From Polysphondylium violaceum (Eukaryota > Evosea > Eumycetozoa > Dictyosteliales > Dictyosteliaceae), in contig AJWJ01000367.1 of NCBI GenBank assembly GCA_000277445.1, positions 1 through 23,908 on the forward strand: a DNA stretch of 23,908 nucleotides. The letters run 5' to 3'. Positions 9,096 through 19,543 of this stretch are shown here, piece by piece. Position numbers and translations under genes: made by a program. Every line of letters starts with the position of its first letter. The stretch's first letter is position 1. Under the pieces are notes generated by a model. That model was not told the origin of the DNA. It did no database searches and worked only from the letters and a program-made list of their open reading frames with translations.

Positions 9096-9115
9096 CATCA
9101 CATCACATCACATCA
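9096..9115 (+). repeat. CATCA microsatellite
   Basis: Four perfect copies of the 5-base unit CATCA lie in the presumed patA leader or promoter. It is probably slippage-derived. Confidence 0.8.
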
Positions 9116-9142
9116 CCAATACACACATACACATAGAATATA

Positions 9143-9168
9143 TATATAAATTTGTTCAAATTTATATA
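9143..9168 (+). promoter_or_regulatory. TATA-like perfect dyad before patA
   Basis: Two 12-base arms (TATATAAATTTG and its exact complement) flank a 2-base centre, ending 22 bases before the ATG. Each arm contains a TATA-like TATATAAA or TATAAA word. It could be a core promoter element or a hairpin at the end of the 5' leader; the transcription start is not known. Confidence 0.45.
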
Positions 9169-9190
9169 AATAAACAACACTTAGAAAAAC

Positions 9191-12100
9191 ATGGGTTTTT
9201 TATCCAAAGACAAAGCTAAACAAGAAGAGACAGAGTTGGAGGGTGTTTCATTGGAACACCTCCAAGAAGAATTTCCATTAGATGTTACAACATTGGGCAA
9301 ACTTGTTGATGTGCCCAAAGGTTTCGATTTATATGCAGAGTTGGGTCATTTGAATGGCCTTGAAAAATCTCTTAGAACCGATAAAGTAAATGGTCTTCCA
9401 GTGGAAGAAGATTCACTTAAACAAATTAGAATTCAAAGGTAATTATATTGCTGTTGGCCGTGTGGGTGTTTATTGATTCATTATATTGGTATACTAACTT
9501 TTGTTTCACACCCTACTAGATATTCAAAAAATATATTACCTCCACCACCACATCAACCTTTATATTCCATTGTTTTAGATGCACTTTCAGATCATATTTT
9601 AATACTTTTAATTGTAGCAGCTGCAATTTCAATTGTTTTAGGTTCCATTAAATATACATCCCACGATCCAAAGACTGGATGGATTGATGGTGTTGCCATT
9701 TTAGTTGCAGTAGTTATTGTAGTTTCAGTCACATCATTCAATGATTTTAGAAATCAAGCTAGATTTAGAGAACTCAACGATAAAACCAGCGATAAACAAG
9801 TCAAAGCAATTCGTGGAGGAGAGCAATGTCTTATCTCTATTTTTGACGTCCAAGTTGGTGATGTTATCATTTTAGATACCGGAGATATTATTTGTGCCGA
9901 TGGTGTTTTTATTGACGGCCATGCATTGAGATGCGATGAGTCCTCAATTACTGGTGAGTCTGATCCCATCAAAAAGGGCCATCCACAAGACCATTTGGAC
10001 CCATTTTTGATCTCTGGTTCACTTGTTTTGGAAGGTGTTGGCAAGATGCTTGTCACTGCCGTCGGTGTCCACTCTTTTAACGGTAAGACCATGATGGGTC
10101 TTCGTGTAGCCTCTGAAGACACTCCACTCCAAAAGAAACTTGCCCATCTTGCTGAGAATATCGGAAAGTTTGGTTTGAGTGCTGCCATTTTACTCTTGTT
10201 GATTGCTATCCCCAAATACTTTATCGAACGTAAGGTCAACGATACAGCAATTAACAGTGACGCTGCCTCTGATATCACCAAGCTTGTCATTGGTTCCATC
10301 ACCATTGTTGTCGTTGCCGTGCCAGAAGGTCTCCCATTGGCCGTAACCATGGCCCTTGCCTATGGTATGATGAAGATGTACAGAGAAAACAATTTGGTAC
10401 GTAACTTGGCATCCTGCGAAACTATGGGTTCTGCAACCACCATTTGCTCTGATAAGACTGGTACCCTCACCCAAAACGTCATGACTGTCGTCACCGGTAC
10501 CATTTGTGGTGTCTTTCAACAAGTCGACGAAGAGTTTCTTGGTAGACTCTCACCCACCGTCATCCAAATCCTTTGCGACGGTATTGCCCTCAACTCCAAC
10601 GCCTACGAAGGCCACTCATCCAACGGCAAGCTCGAATTCATTGGTTCCAAGACTGAATGTGCCCTCCTCAACTTTTGCAAAAATTTTGGAAACTTTGACT
10701 ATGTCGATATTAGAAAGCGTATTAATGTTGAACAACTCTATCCATTCAGCAGCGCTCGTAAGAGAATGAGTGTCTTGATTTCCAACGGCGACTCCCAAGT
10801 CCGTCTCTACTCCAAGGGTGCCTCTGAAATTGTCTTGGGCATGTCCAATAGATACATTGACGAAAGAGGAAATATTCAACCAATGAGCGCACAAGCCAAG
10901 GCCATGTTTGAGGAAAACATCAATCTCTTTGCCAGCGATGCCCTCCGTACCATTGGTCTTGCCTATCGTGATATGGACAGATCAGAATCTGATTTTGTCG
11001 AGCCACCCGAAAACAATTTAATCTTTATTGGTATCGTCGGTATCAAGGATCCACTCCGTCCCGAAGTACCAGACGCCGTCGAACAATGTAAAAAGGCCGG
11101 TATCACTGTACGTATGGTCACTGGTGATAACATTGTCACCGCCACCAACATTGCCCGTAATTGCGGTATTTTGACCGAGGGTGGTCTTTGTATGGAAGGC
11201 CCAGTATTCCGTGAACTCCCACAAGAAGAAATGGACGCCATTCTTCCAAAACTCCAAGTATTGGCTCGTTCTTCTCCAACCGATAAACAACTTTTGGTCG
11301 GTCGTCTCAAGGATCTTGGTGAGGTTGTCGCCGTAACTGGTGATGGTACCAATGATGGTCCAGCCCTCAAATTGGCCAACGTTGGTTTCTCTATGGGTAT
11401 CTCTGGTACTGAAGTCGCTATTGCTGCCTCTGATGTCGTTCTTTTAGATGATAATTTTGCCTCTATCGTCAGAGCCGTACTCTGGGGTCGTAACATTTAC
11501 GACGCCATCTGTAAGTTCCTTCAATTCCAATTGACTGTAAATGTCGTAGCCGTAACCATTGCCTTTATCGGTACCCTAACAGGTACTGGTGAATCTCCTC
11601 TCACTGCCGTCCAATTGCTTTGGGTCAATCTTATTATGGATACCCTTGCCGCCCTTGCTCTCGCCACTGAACCACCCACACCAGAACTCTTGGACCGTCC
11701 ACCCAATGGTAAAGACGCTCCTTTGATCACCAAGACCATGTGGAGAAACATTATCGGTCAATCTGCCCTTCAATTAGCCATTCTTTTCACCCTCCTCTAT
11801 CAAGGCCACAATATCTACTCTGACATTACTGGCAAGCACGTCGAAAAAGACAGCAGACATCACTACACCATCTTGTTCAACACTTTTGTTTTCCTCCAAT
11901 TGTTTAACGAAATCAATTGCAGAATTCTCGGTGACAATCTCAATCCATTCAGAGGTATTTTCTCCAACTGGATCTTTTCCGTCGTTTTAATTGGTACTTT
12001 GGGTGTTCAAATTATTTTTGTTACCTTTGGTGACAGCGCCACCTCTACTGATCCTTTATCTGTTGCCGAATGGTTCCTTTGTATTTTCACTGGTCTCGTT

Positions 12101-12622
12101 TGCATGCCATTCAATGTATTGCTTAGATTGATTCCAATCAAAGATGATTCCAGCAAAAACAAGCGTCCAGAAATCTCTGAAGCCGTCTACACCCCACAAC
12201 CAGTCAATCACGGTGACATTCCAACCAACCCAATCAAACTTGACAAAGAAGTCTCTTCTGTCACTCCATCTGGTACCCCATCCATTCCACAAACTGGCAG
12301 TGTTCACACTGGTTCCGAGTTGGATAAAGATGAAAATGCTCCATTGGTTGACTCTTACTCTGTCGAAGATCTTAGTATTCCAGCCAACACTGGTGCCAAC
12401 AGTAACCCTACAAACACAGACGGAAGCAATAAACCAACTCAAGTTGGTAGAGGCTGGCAAATCATTAGACAACATCACAAGAAATTGGTTGTCATTAACG
12501 CTTTCAAAGAATTTAAAAGAAATCAAGAAGGAGAACCAGGTTTGGTCGATGTTGTTAGACGTTCAACTAGAAATTCACTTTTATTACCATCAAATACAAC
12601 TTATGCAAATTTAAATATTTAA
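9191..12622 (+). CDS. patA: PMCA-type Ca2+-transporting P-type ATPase, PatA-like
   Basis: Exons 9191-9438 and 9520-12622 give 1116 residues, nearly the length I recall for D. discoideum PatA. The 81-nt intron starts GTAATT, ends CTAG and has a perfect TACTAAC branch-point word at 9491-9497. The protein is a P2B pump that exports cytosolic Ca2+; in D. discoideum PatA acts at the contractile vacuole and plasma membrane. Motifs seen are TGES (227-230), PEGL in TM4 (351-354), the phosphorylated Asp394 in DKTGTLTQN, MVTGDN, the hinge TGDGTND (689-695) and the TM6 block LLWVNLIMDTLAALALATE. The C-terminal tail (about 960-1116) is Ser/Thr/Pro/Asn-rich. Near its end is a basic Trp-anchored segment, W1062 to F1078 with LVVINAFKEF, resembling the calmodulin-binding helix of animal PMCAs. 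Confidence 0.96.
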
Positions 12623-12626
12623 AATT

Positions 12627-12632
12627 AATAAA
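12627..12632 (+). promoter_or_regulatory. Poly(A) signal for patA
   Basis: AATAAA begins 5 bases after the patA stop codon. The 136-base gap to the convergent CBM49 gene is otherwise A/T-rich and featureless. Confidence 0.35.
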
Positions 12633-12758
12633 TTAAATTTTAATTAAATAACAAATGTAAATTAAATCATATGTGTTATTATTTGATTGAATAATACTAA
12701 ATCTTTATTTTATTATTGATGGTATTATTAAAATATTGGAAAAAGATAAATGTTGAAT

Positions 12759-13223
12759 TTAATAAACTACAGCTTTAATTGCTAAATGGGCTGGTTGGGT
12801 TCCTTGTAAGATGAAACCAAAGGTGAATGAAGCATGGGCATTGATTGATGGTTGGTAACTTGGGAGAGTGAGGTCATTGTTAGCAAGTCTGTTGACATTC
12901 CAGATGGATGAATTGTCTCTTAATCTTAAAGTGTAGTCTGTATCAATGATGAGGTTTTTGATATTTCTATTCATGTGGTTAGTGATAGTGACATCGTATT
13001 GGGTGTATGTCTTTCCATCTCTTCCATCAACCCAGGTACCAATAACTTTTTGAGAGAGGGTTACATCATAACATTGTGGAATTGGAATACAGTGGCAAAC
13101 ATTGTCAATGGTTCTGCAAACTTCTCCAGTTTTGCATGAGTATGGTCCACAAGCATATGGATAGCTTGCACTTGCAATAGCAGCACTAAATAATAAAGCA
13201 CAGAGGACTAAAATTAATTTCAT
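12759..13223 (-). CDS. Secreted cysteine-rich protein with CBM49 carbohydrate-binding domain
   Basis: The single-exon ORF encodes 154 residues. Residues 1-19 form a clear signal peptide (MKLILVLCALLFSAAIASA). Six cysteines at 25, 30, 36, 43, 45 and 51 make a small disulphide-rich module. Residues 52-154 match the dictyostelid CBM49 pattern: SQKVIGTWVDGRDGKTYTQYDVTITN, here in order at 57-82, then SIWNV (106-110), LPSYQPSI and SFTFGFI. CBM49 domains bind cellulose and occur in many dictyostelid extracellular-matrix, stalk and spore-coat proteins, so a matrix or cell-wall role is likely. No catalytic domain is present. The gene converges on patA and has a TATA-like box upstream. Which orthologue it is cannot be decided from sequence alone, since such small CBM49 proteins form a family. 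Confidence 0.88.
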   Translation of the reverse strand: MKLILVLCALLFSAAIASASYPYACGPYSCKTGEVCRTIDNVCHCIPIPQCYDVTLSQKVIGTWVDGRDGKTYTQYDVTITNHMNRNIKNLIIDTDYTLRLRDNSSIWNVNRLANNDLTLPSYQPSINAHASFTFGFILQGTQPAHLAIKAVVY

Positions 13224-13696
13224 TTTTGTTTTCTTGTTTGGATATTTTGTTTTGTTTTGAATTGGAAAATATGGACAAAAACTGATTATTTATAGGTTTT
13301 CTTTTCCATATCCAAGAATTATATATTTTTTAATGTTCAAAACAGGATATAATTCAATTACATAATCAGAGTACCCATTAATAGGATCTAAAAAGATAAA
13401 ATAAAAAAAGTAAAATCTTTAAATCTTTTCACACCACTTATTTTTAAACCACTCATAAAATGAAAAAGCCTTCAAAAATGTTTAAAACTATTACATGACC
13501 ATTCAACTATTAATGAATATAACTTCCAAATTATGATACAGATAAGCTATCTATTGGGGATATTTATATATTGGGATATGCAATTTGTTGTGGAAACAAA
13601 AAAAAAAAGTAAAAAAAAAAAATTAATTTTCGTTCGTTTTTTTGAAAAAAAGATAAACGATTAATTTTTGTCTGTTTTCTGATAAATAAATTAAAG
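13224..13696. promoter_or_regulatory. Divergent intergenic region between the CBM49 and Fcf2 genes
   Basis: This 473-base AT-rich stretch must hold two promoters. A TATA box for the CBM49 gene is visible at 13286-13293. A- and T-runs at 13596-13660 lie before the Fcf2 start. Nothing else is evident. Confidence 0.45.
13286..13293 (-). promoter_or_regulatory. TATA box of the CBM49 gene
   Basis: The minus strand reads CCTATAAATAA here, about 65 bases before the ATG at 13223, a plausible distance for a dictyostelid core promoter. Confidence 0.45.
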
Positions 13697-14785
13697 ATGG
13701 TAAAGAAAAACACACCTACTACAACTAAAAAGGTTGACCAAGACTATGATGTGTTGAATTTAAATAATGTTTCATTGGGAACTAAAGAAACTAAAGATAC
13801 AAATACCACTATTAATCCTTTATTAGGTATGAGTTTATTCTGTAGATTAAAGGGAAGCAGGGGAGACAGTGTAGTGTTTCTACTGCTTGTTGGTATAATA
13901 CATTGCTTTTGTTTTTGCTTGAAAAACCTTTATTTGTTTATATTATTAACATAATCATATTCATTCAACTTTAGATGATTTCAAGATTATAGATCAATTA
14001 GCAAAAAATACAGCTATACATTTAGGAAAACTTGTAAATCAACATAAAATGTAATTAAATTGCTTTTATCATATGATGAAAAAGATATAGGGGATCAAAT
14101 ATAACATCATCACTCTCGATTTGTGTTTTATTTAATATACATCTCTAACACCAAACATCTTTTATAAACCACTATATAGTTTATCAGAAAATAGTTTATT
14201 AAAAAAAGAGACCAGCACTATATCAAAACAAGACTTTAACAATCAATTACCGACCAAATTGGATCTTTTGAAAAAGAAAATTAAACCAGTAAATGAAAAT
14301 TCATCTATTCTCCCAACAAAGAATAAATTGGTACGTATCATAATATTATTACATGAATAAATATAGTAGATAAATAAAATATATTAACACAAATGTGCGC
14401 AATGAATCATTCCATTCATTAAATATAGAAGGTAAATCAAGAAAACAAGAAATGGTATGGATTTGGTGAAAAAGAAATTACAGATGAGATGAGACAAGAA
14501 GCTCAATTAATTAGATTACAACAATTTTTAGATCCAACAAAGAGATTCAACAGAGACACTGCTAGTGAAGAGCTACCAGAACACTTTGAAATCGGTACAT
14601 TTGAAAACAACAGTGCCGACTATTATAATCGTTTCACAAACAAAGAAAAGAAAAGAGGCACCTTGGGTGACATTTTGGCAAATGAAAATATGTTGGACTA
14701 CATTGATACAAAATCAACAAAAATATTTAATCAAGAAAGAACCAAAGTTAGAAAATCAAAGAGATTCTTTAAATCAAAGAAATAA
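13697..14785 (+). CDS. fcf2: Pre-rRNA processing factor Fcf2/DNTTIP2
   Basis: Four exons, 13697-13826, 13975-14050, 14180-14330 and 14429-14785, join in frame to 237 residues. Introns are 148, 129 and 98 nt, all GT...AG. The C-terminal 119-codon exon holds the Fcf2 domain: WYGFG, then EITDEMRQEAQLIRLQQFLD, PTKRFNR, LPEHFEIGTF, a basic TNKEKKRGTLGDIL block and a Lys/Arg-rich end (KSKRFFKSKK). Fcf2, and its animal counterpart DNTTIP2, is a nucleolar small-subunit processome component needed for early 18S rRNA cleavages. The N-terminal half is Lys/Asn-rich and poorly conserved. The first three exons rest only on frame continuity; an alternative upstream arrangement is possible. Intron 1 contains an unusual GC-rich patch. 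Confidence 0.85.
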
Positions 14786-15186
14786 ACTCAATCAATTATA
14801 TACTTTTATATTTTTATTTTATTATACCATTGCATGCTATCAGTTTTTATTTGATTTTCATCCTTGATCCTTGGGGTACATCCAGATGCATTGTAAAACA
14901 ATCATGGAATTTTCAAAGAAATGTGACATTCAACATTAGTAAAGGGTATTAATGTAAGAGGACAAAAAGTATGACATGAATGTCTCATGCACCCAGTTTA
15001 TAGGTGTTCACATTCAATCTGCAAAATGCAATAATTAATATATTATAACTATAGTAGTAATAGTAATAGAATGTTTCATGTTAACCTTGATTAATTGCCA
15101 CTTTGTCTGTATGCTAAGTTTCAATCTATTTTATTGCCAAAAAATTATTAATTATTATAAAGGAAGAATTCAAATGGCCCACCTAC
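14786..15186. other. Intergenic region between Fcf2 and the orphan ORF
   Basis: This 401-base stretch is AT-rich without clear coding content. The frame of the downstream ORF is open back to about 15118, and an AG at 15161-15162 could be a splice acceptor, so part of this stretch may belong to an intron or upstream exon of that gene. I could not identify a first exon with a matching donor phase. Confidence 0.4.
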
Positions 15187-15732
15187 ATGTTTGATCATAT
15201 GAATTCAATCGATTCCAATTTTTCAATAATTGTTTTCTCCTCTTCATTTTCATCCCTTAACATTTACGATGATGTTTTACAATTTGGAAAGGTTTATATT
15301 ATTCCAGTTATTTACAATGGATATTATTCAATTTATATCATTACAATTGATATGGACGGCAACTTTTATGTATTACATTTGAATGTGCAATCTGATTGCA
15401 ATTGCGATTGTGGAGAACAGGAAGACAGTTTTATTCGAAATCTGGTTGAACATAATATGGAGTACGGCAAACAATGTTATTACAGACATGCTAATTACAG
15501 ATCCACTCAAAAAGAAAGTGGCTTTCGAATAATAATGATAGTTGCTTACTTATATTCGCAGCTTGGACATTATACTTTACAGATACACGAAGAATACTTG
15601 AATAGAGATACATCAGATACAGATGGCGAAATCCACATTTCAAAAGAAGTTTATTTGGCGTTATTTCAATATTTAGAAGATCAATTTAGTCTGTTGGAAA
15701 GTAAACAATCAAACCTTTATAGATCAATTTAA
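15187..15732 (+). CDS. Orphan protein with weak ULP1-protease-like pattern, possibly inactive
   Basis: The ORF encodes 181 residues from the first plausible ATG, without low-complexity runs and with ordinary globular composition, so it is probably a real gene. I do not recognise it with certainty. The order of blocks resembles the second half of ULP1/SENP-type cysteine peptidases: KVYIIPVIYNGYYSIYIITID (35-55, in two parts), then VLHLNVQS (62-69), then STQKESGFRIIMIVAYLY (106-123). On this reading the catalytic His is Tyr46 or Tyr47, the Asp is near His64, and the Cys of Q-x-DCG is Ser111. All three would be lost. C71, C73 and C75 form a small CxCxC cluster. The 5' end is uncertain because the frame stays open for 23 codons upstream, including KWPTY. 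Confidence 0.5.
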   Translation: MFDHMNSIDSNFSIIVFSSSFSSLNIYDDVLQFGKVYIIPVIYNGYYSIYIITIDMDGNFYVLHLNVQSDCNCDCGEQEDSFIRNLVEHNMEYGKQCYYRHANYRSTQKESGFRIIMIVAYLYSQLGHYTLQIHEEYLNRDTSDTDGEIHISKEVYLALFQYLEDQFSLLESKQSNLYRSI

Positions 15733-16398
15733 AAAAGAAGATCTTAGCATAATTGCTTTATAAATCATCTTTTTTAAATTGATAATAATAATGAAGCATT
15801 AATATAAATAAAGATCGTCTGCTGTTGTGCGTTGGTCAATTTTTCCCCCTCTTACTTAAGCCCAAGGAATCGTCCAAACCCCCCCACCCACTTATTTCTT
15901 TAGATTATTTTTTTATTTTGATTCATAAAAATCTTTTTTTTTTTTTCAATTTTTTTTAAATTTTTTTTTATCACTGTGTGTTTGCCTCATAATAATATTC
16001 ACCCCCTTTTTGTTCATCATATCTGCTTCTTTTTTTTTTTTCTGCTTTGATATTAATTGTTTGTATTGTTCCTCAAAGCGGTATAATATTAATTTCGTGT
16101 TTACTAGTTTATTCTTTGATATAGTTTATTGCATATATTATATACAACAACACACACAATTTTAATAACCACCACACTCTATATTCATATCACACACACA
16201 CTACCTTTTTCATCACCTACTTTTATTTCAACAGAGGGAGGTGAATCACATGAAAATATTAAAATTTATAATTATAACAACCACCACCAACAACACCAAC
16301 AACATAATCAAGATCTTTTAGGAAAAGAAACATTGTATTATTAGAGAGTAAAGAAAGAGAAGGAAAGAGGAAAGAGAACTGTAATATATTAATTCAAA
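15733..16398. promoter_or_regulatory. Upstream region and leader of the RasGEF gene
   Basis: This 666-base stretch contains T-runs (15930-16045), a C-rich box AACCCCCCCACCCAC at about 15877-15891 that resembles a dictyostelid G-box, CA-rich sequence (16140-16205) and an AG-rich leader (16346-16380). An ORF at 16129-16344 shows only CA/AT repeats and is not convincing. A non-coding first exon is possible. Confidence 0.45.
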
Positions 16399-19168
16399 AT
16401 GTCAAACCCAGTTTCTGTAAGTAGTATACTGCATTCAATCACACATATCATTTTATTTCTTTGCAAAGAAAGAGAGATTTTTTTTTAAAAAAAATCTATA
16501 AAATGTTTGTGATTTTTTAAAAAAACTATAAACTGACACAACAATGATTGATTCACTCTCTAGATAAACAATAGTAATGGCATAAATGGTAATAATGAAC
16601 CATATGTTTCACCATCAAGTAAGGTGGGCACATCACCATCATCTTCACCTGTTTCATCAAAATCATGTATGTAAATAAATAAATCTATATATCGAGATAT
16701 ATATACTAATAAAGATATATATCTATATAGCATTTGATGTAAATAGAAAAAATAAAACTATTATAGTTAAAAATTTATTAAATAGATCAAATTCAGGTAC
16801 AAGTTTTACATTGGGCTCAAGAAGAACTTATCCATCATCCCCAATACCATCATTTGCATCACCACTTCATAATGGGGATCTCGATAATGATTTATCAGAT
16901 CATGAGAAAATACCAGATTCACCAAAAGCAAATCATCTAAGTAACTCTAGTATCATCAATAAGGAACACAGTAATAGTACCAGTAGTAATAGTAGTCAAT
17001 CTGAAGGATTTTCATCGAGTCTTGGTGGAAATGGATTAATAAATAATAGTAATAGTAGCAATCAACATGTCAATGGCGATAGTGCATACATTGATAGAAC
17101 TCTATGGACTGTTAGATCACTCAAAGAACATCCTGAAATTCAAGATATCATGGAAAGAGTTAAACCAATATCAAGAAGTATTGCATTGTCTCAAACCTAT
17201 GCCTCTGAAGAAACTTTACTCAAACACGATCCACTCATTGGTCATGATACTATGCTCTTGTTAATTCTTCAACATTTACAATATGAAGGTTTAAGTTCTT
17301 CAAAGAAAATTTTAGAAGAAGAGGCAAATGTTAAATGTAATTATATTATTGTTATTATTATTATTATTACTTTTTATTTATTATTACTGTATACTAATGA
17401 TATCTATATTATTTAGATCCTGATTATGCCATTAATGAATCACGTCTAGTTAGTATTTTAAGAGCCGCAATTAAAGATTCTGATAAAATTTATAGTTTAA
17501 CTTTGGATGAAAAGAAAGATTCACTATTACAACTTGAAGAACATTTAGCATTCCTTGGTTTACTTAAAGAAGGTTTGTTATTTTGATTATTATTTCTGCA
17601 ATTATAAATTAACATACTAATAATATAAATAATATATAATAGAACAAATTGAAGTTGGAGAAGATGTAAATATTTATGATGAACCAGAGAATTCAAATAT
17701 TATTTATTCAGAGGAAAAAGAAGATAAAAATAAAAATAATGATAAAGATACAACAACGGCAGCAACAGGAGCAACAGGAGGCAACACATCATCACCTCAA
17801 CTCACAATGTCACCATCAAATAGTGCAAGCTCAATGGGATCCAATGCCAATCTCTTGTCTAGTAGTTCGGGCATGAGCAAAGATTCGTCATTGTCATTGT
17901 CATCGTTATCATTGTCTGGCAAATCTGGTACACCCATTGAACCAATCAAATCTATCAAAGCAGCATCGTTAAACAAATTGGTTATCCTTTTGACACCGGA
18001 AAAGAATCACGATCTCGAGTATGCCAAGACATTCCTCCTCACCTATCAATCATTTACCACACCGGAAAAGTTGTTACAAAAGCTTATTCAACGTTATCAC
18101 GTGCCTCAAAAACAAGGACAAACTGAATTTGAGTGGAGAAAAATTGCCGTGCCCATTCAATTGCGTGTCGTCAATATCCTCAAGACATGGATCAAAGACT
18201 ACTTTTCAGATTTCAACGATAAACTCATTCAAACGGTGAAATCATTTTGCGAGTCGTTGAGACACGACGGAAACAATGCCCTCTCCAACAGAATTTCAGA
18301 CACACTCAACCGAAAGATCAAGGGTTTGGCCGACGACGATGAACACGGTGGCAGCGAAAAGAGCAAGAGTATATTTACCACACCAGCACCAGAACCCAAG
18401 GTACCAAAGAACATTTGGTCCCAAACTTTAAATATCTTTGATATTGATGATGAAGAGATTGCCAGACAATTGACATTGATGGACTTTGAGATCTTTTACA
18501 ATATCAAAGCCACCGAACTTTTGAATCAATCGTGGAACAAACCCAAACTCCGTTCTCGTTCCCCCAACGTTTTAATTTTAATCAATAGATTCAATGAAAT
18601 CTCGCAATGGACTGCGTCTCGTATTCTAGACTTTCCCAGAATCAAAGACAGATCAAGAATCATGGCAAGATTTATTAAAATTGCAGAGTATTGTATGAGA
18701 TCGTTAAACAATTTCAACACCTCTATGGCTATTTTATCGGGTTTAAATGCCGCTTCTGTACATAGACTTAAATTTACAAAAGAAGAGATGCCAAAACATA
18801 CTCAACAAGTGTACACCGAGTTACAAGCCCAACTCAGTAGTAATTCTGCATACAAAGAGTATCGTGCCATCTTGTCCAAATCCAATCCTCCTTGTCTACC
18901 TTATTTGGGTGTCTATCTAACAGATTTGACATTTTTTGAAGAAGGTAATCCAGATTATATTCAAGGTTTCATTAATTTCAGCAAGAGAAAGTTGATTTAT
19001 AATTCAATTTCAAATGTTCAAAGTTTCCAAAATACAAAATACAACTTGCAACCAGTCTATCAAATTGCAACACTATTAAAGAATCTACCAAGATCAGACG
19101 AAGATAAACTCTACCATAAATCTATGGCATATGAACCAAGAAACAAAGAAAGAAGTGAGATTTTATAA
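16399..19168 (+). CDS. LisH-domain Ras guanine nucleotide exchange factor
   Basis: Five exons, 16399-16416, 16564-16666, 16731-17336, 17417-17572 and 17643-19168, join in frame to 802 residues. The first coding exon is only 18 nt (MSNPVS), preceded in frame by a TAA. The protein activates Ras by exchanging GDP for GTP. Residues 1-160 are Ser/Asn-rich. A LisH dimerisation motif (MLLLILQHLQYEGL, SSKKILEEE) lies at about 214-240 and spans an exon junction. The REM domain begins near residue 390 (LNKLVILLTPEKNHDLEYAK). The CDC25 catalytic domain runs from about 557 to 795, with PNVLILINRFNEISQW, LNNFNTSMAILSGLNAASVH and PCLPYLGVYLTDLTFFEEGN. D. discoideum has several LisH RasGEFs, including partners AleA/GefA and GefH in the Sca1 complex; I cannot decide which is the orthologue. 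Confidence 0.93.
16456..16497. repeat. Two adjacent inverted repeats in RasGEF intron 1
   Basis: A perfect 16-base palindrome TTTCTTTGCAAAGAAA (16456-16471) is followed directly by AGA-T9-A8-TCT (16475-16497). Both could form stems within the 147-nt intron. They may be chance in A/T-rich DNA or may affect splicing. Confidence 0.55.
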
Positions 19169-19543
19169 AAAAAAAATATTTTATATTGTTATTAAATTTA
19201 GATAGATGATATCCATCAATCAAAGCTAAAAAAAAAAAAAAAAAAAAAAAAAAATTAAAATAATTAATTTAACATTTAGATATATTTTAAAATCTCTAAA
19301 TCCATTTGTAACAACATACACACACCAAATTCAAATTTTCTAAATAAAATTTTTCTTTTTTATATAAAATATAAATAATTGTGTAATTTTGTGATTGGAT
19401 TACCTTGGAAACAATCAAACTTTATTTTTTTTTAATCATAAATAATATTTTGGTAAAAGAATATTGTTTATGATAATTGAAATCAATATTAGAGATCTCA
19501 ATTCATTGGTGTTGATTTTTTTATTTACAAAAATTTAATGGTT
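19169..19543. other. Convergent intergenic region between RasGEF and MRH genes
   Basis: This 375-base stretch is almost pure A/T with a 27-base A-run. TTTATT at 19520-19525 reads AATAAA on the minus strand, 19 bases past the MRH stop. No further feature is seen. Confidence 0.5.
19228..19254 (+). repeat. Poly(A) homopolymer of 27
   Basis: This is the longest homopolymer in the window, 59 bases after the RasGEF stop. No target-site duplication or retroposed gene copy is visible upstream of it, so it is most likely an ordinary intergenic A-tract. Confidence 0.85.

Larger units (their letters stand above)
7420..9190. other. Gene-free 1.77 kb region upstream of patA
   Basis: No ORF here has coding character; the short open frames run through A/T homopolymers. 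Contents worth naming are an AATAAA at 7441-7446 for Grc3, a GC-rich palindrome (7464-7490), an A-run near 7652-7669, a long imperfect hairpin (7964-8060), a CCGCCCCCGCCC patch at about 8400-8412, T-rich tracts (8480-8535), a G-quadruplex-type C tract (9013-9037), a CATCA microsatellite and a TATA-like dyad just before the patA start. The region is three to four times longer than other gaps in the window and probably contains the patA promoter, possibly with a non-coding transcript. Confidence 0.5.

Noticed and set aside
9754-10350. 198-residue antisense ORF within patA
   Set aside because: It is the mirror of the highly conserved ATPase core and has no independent coding signature.
12144-12614. 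156-residue ORF overlapping the patA tail in another frame
   Set aside because: Thr/Ser/Leu-rich translation of the pump tail in a shifted frame; the PatA frame is continuous and carries the NAF-type helix.
14051-14179. Possible C/D snoRNA in Fcf2 intron 2 (ATGATGA near 14073)
   Set aside because: A C-box-like word is present but no CTGA D box follows and no terminal stem was found.
19228-19254. Poly(A) tail of a retroposed element
   Set aside because: No element sequence precedes it and no flanking duplication is seen; similar A/T tracts are common throughout.
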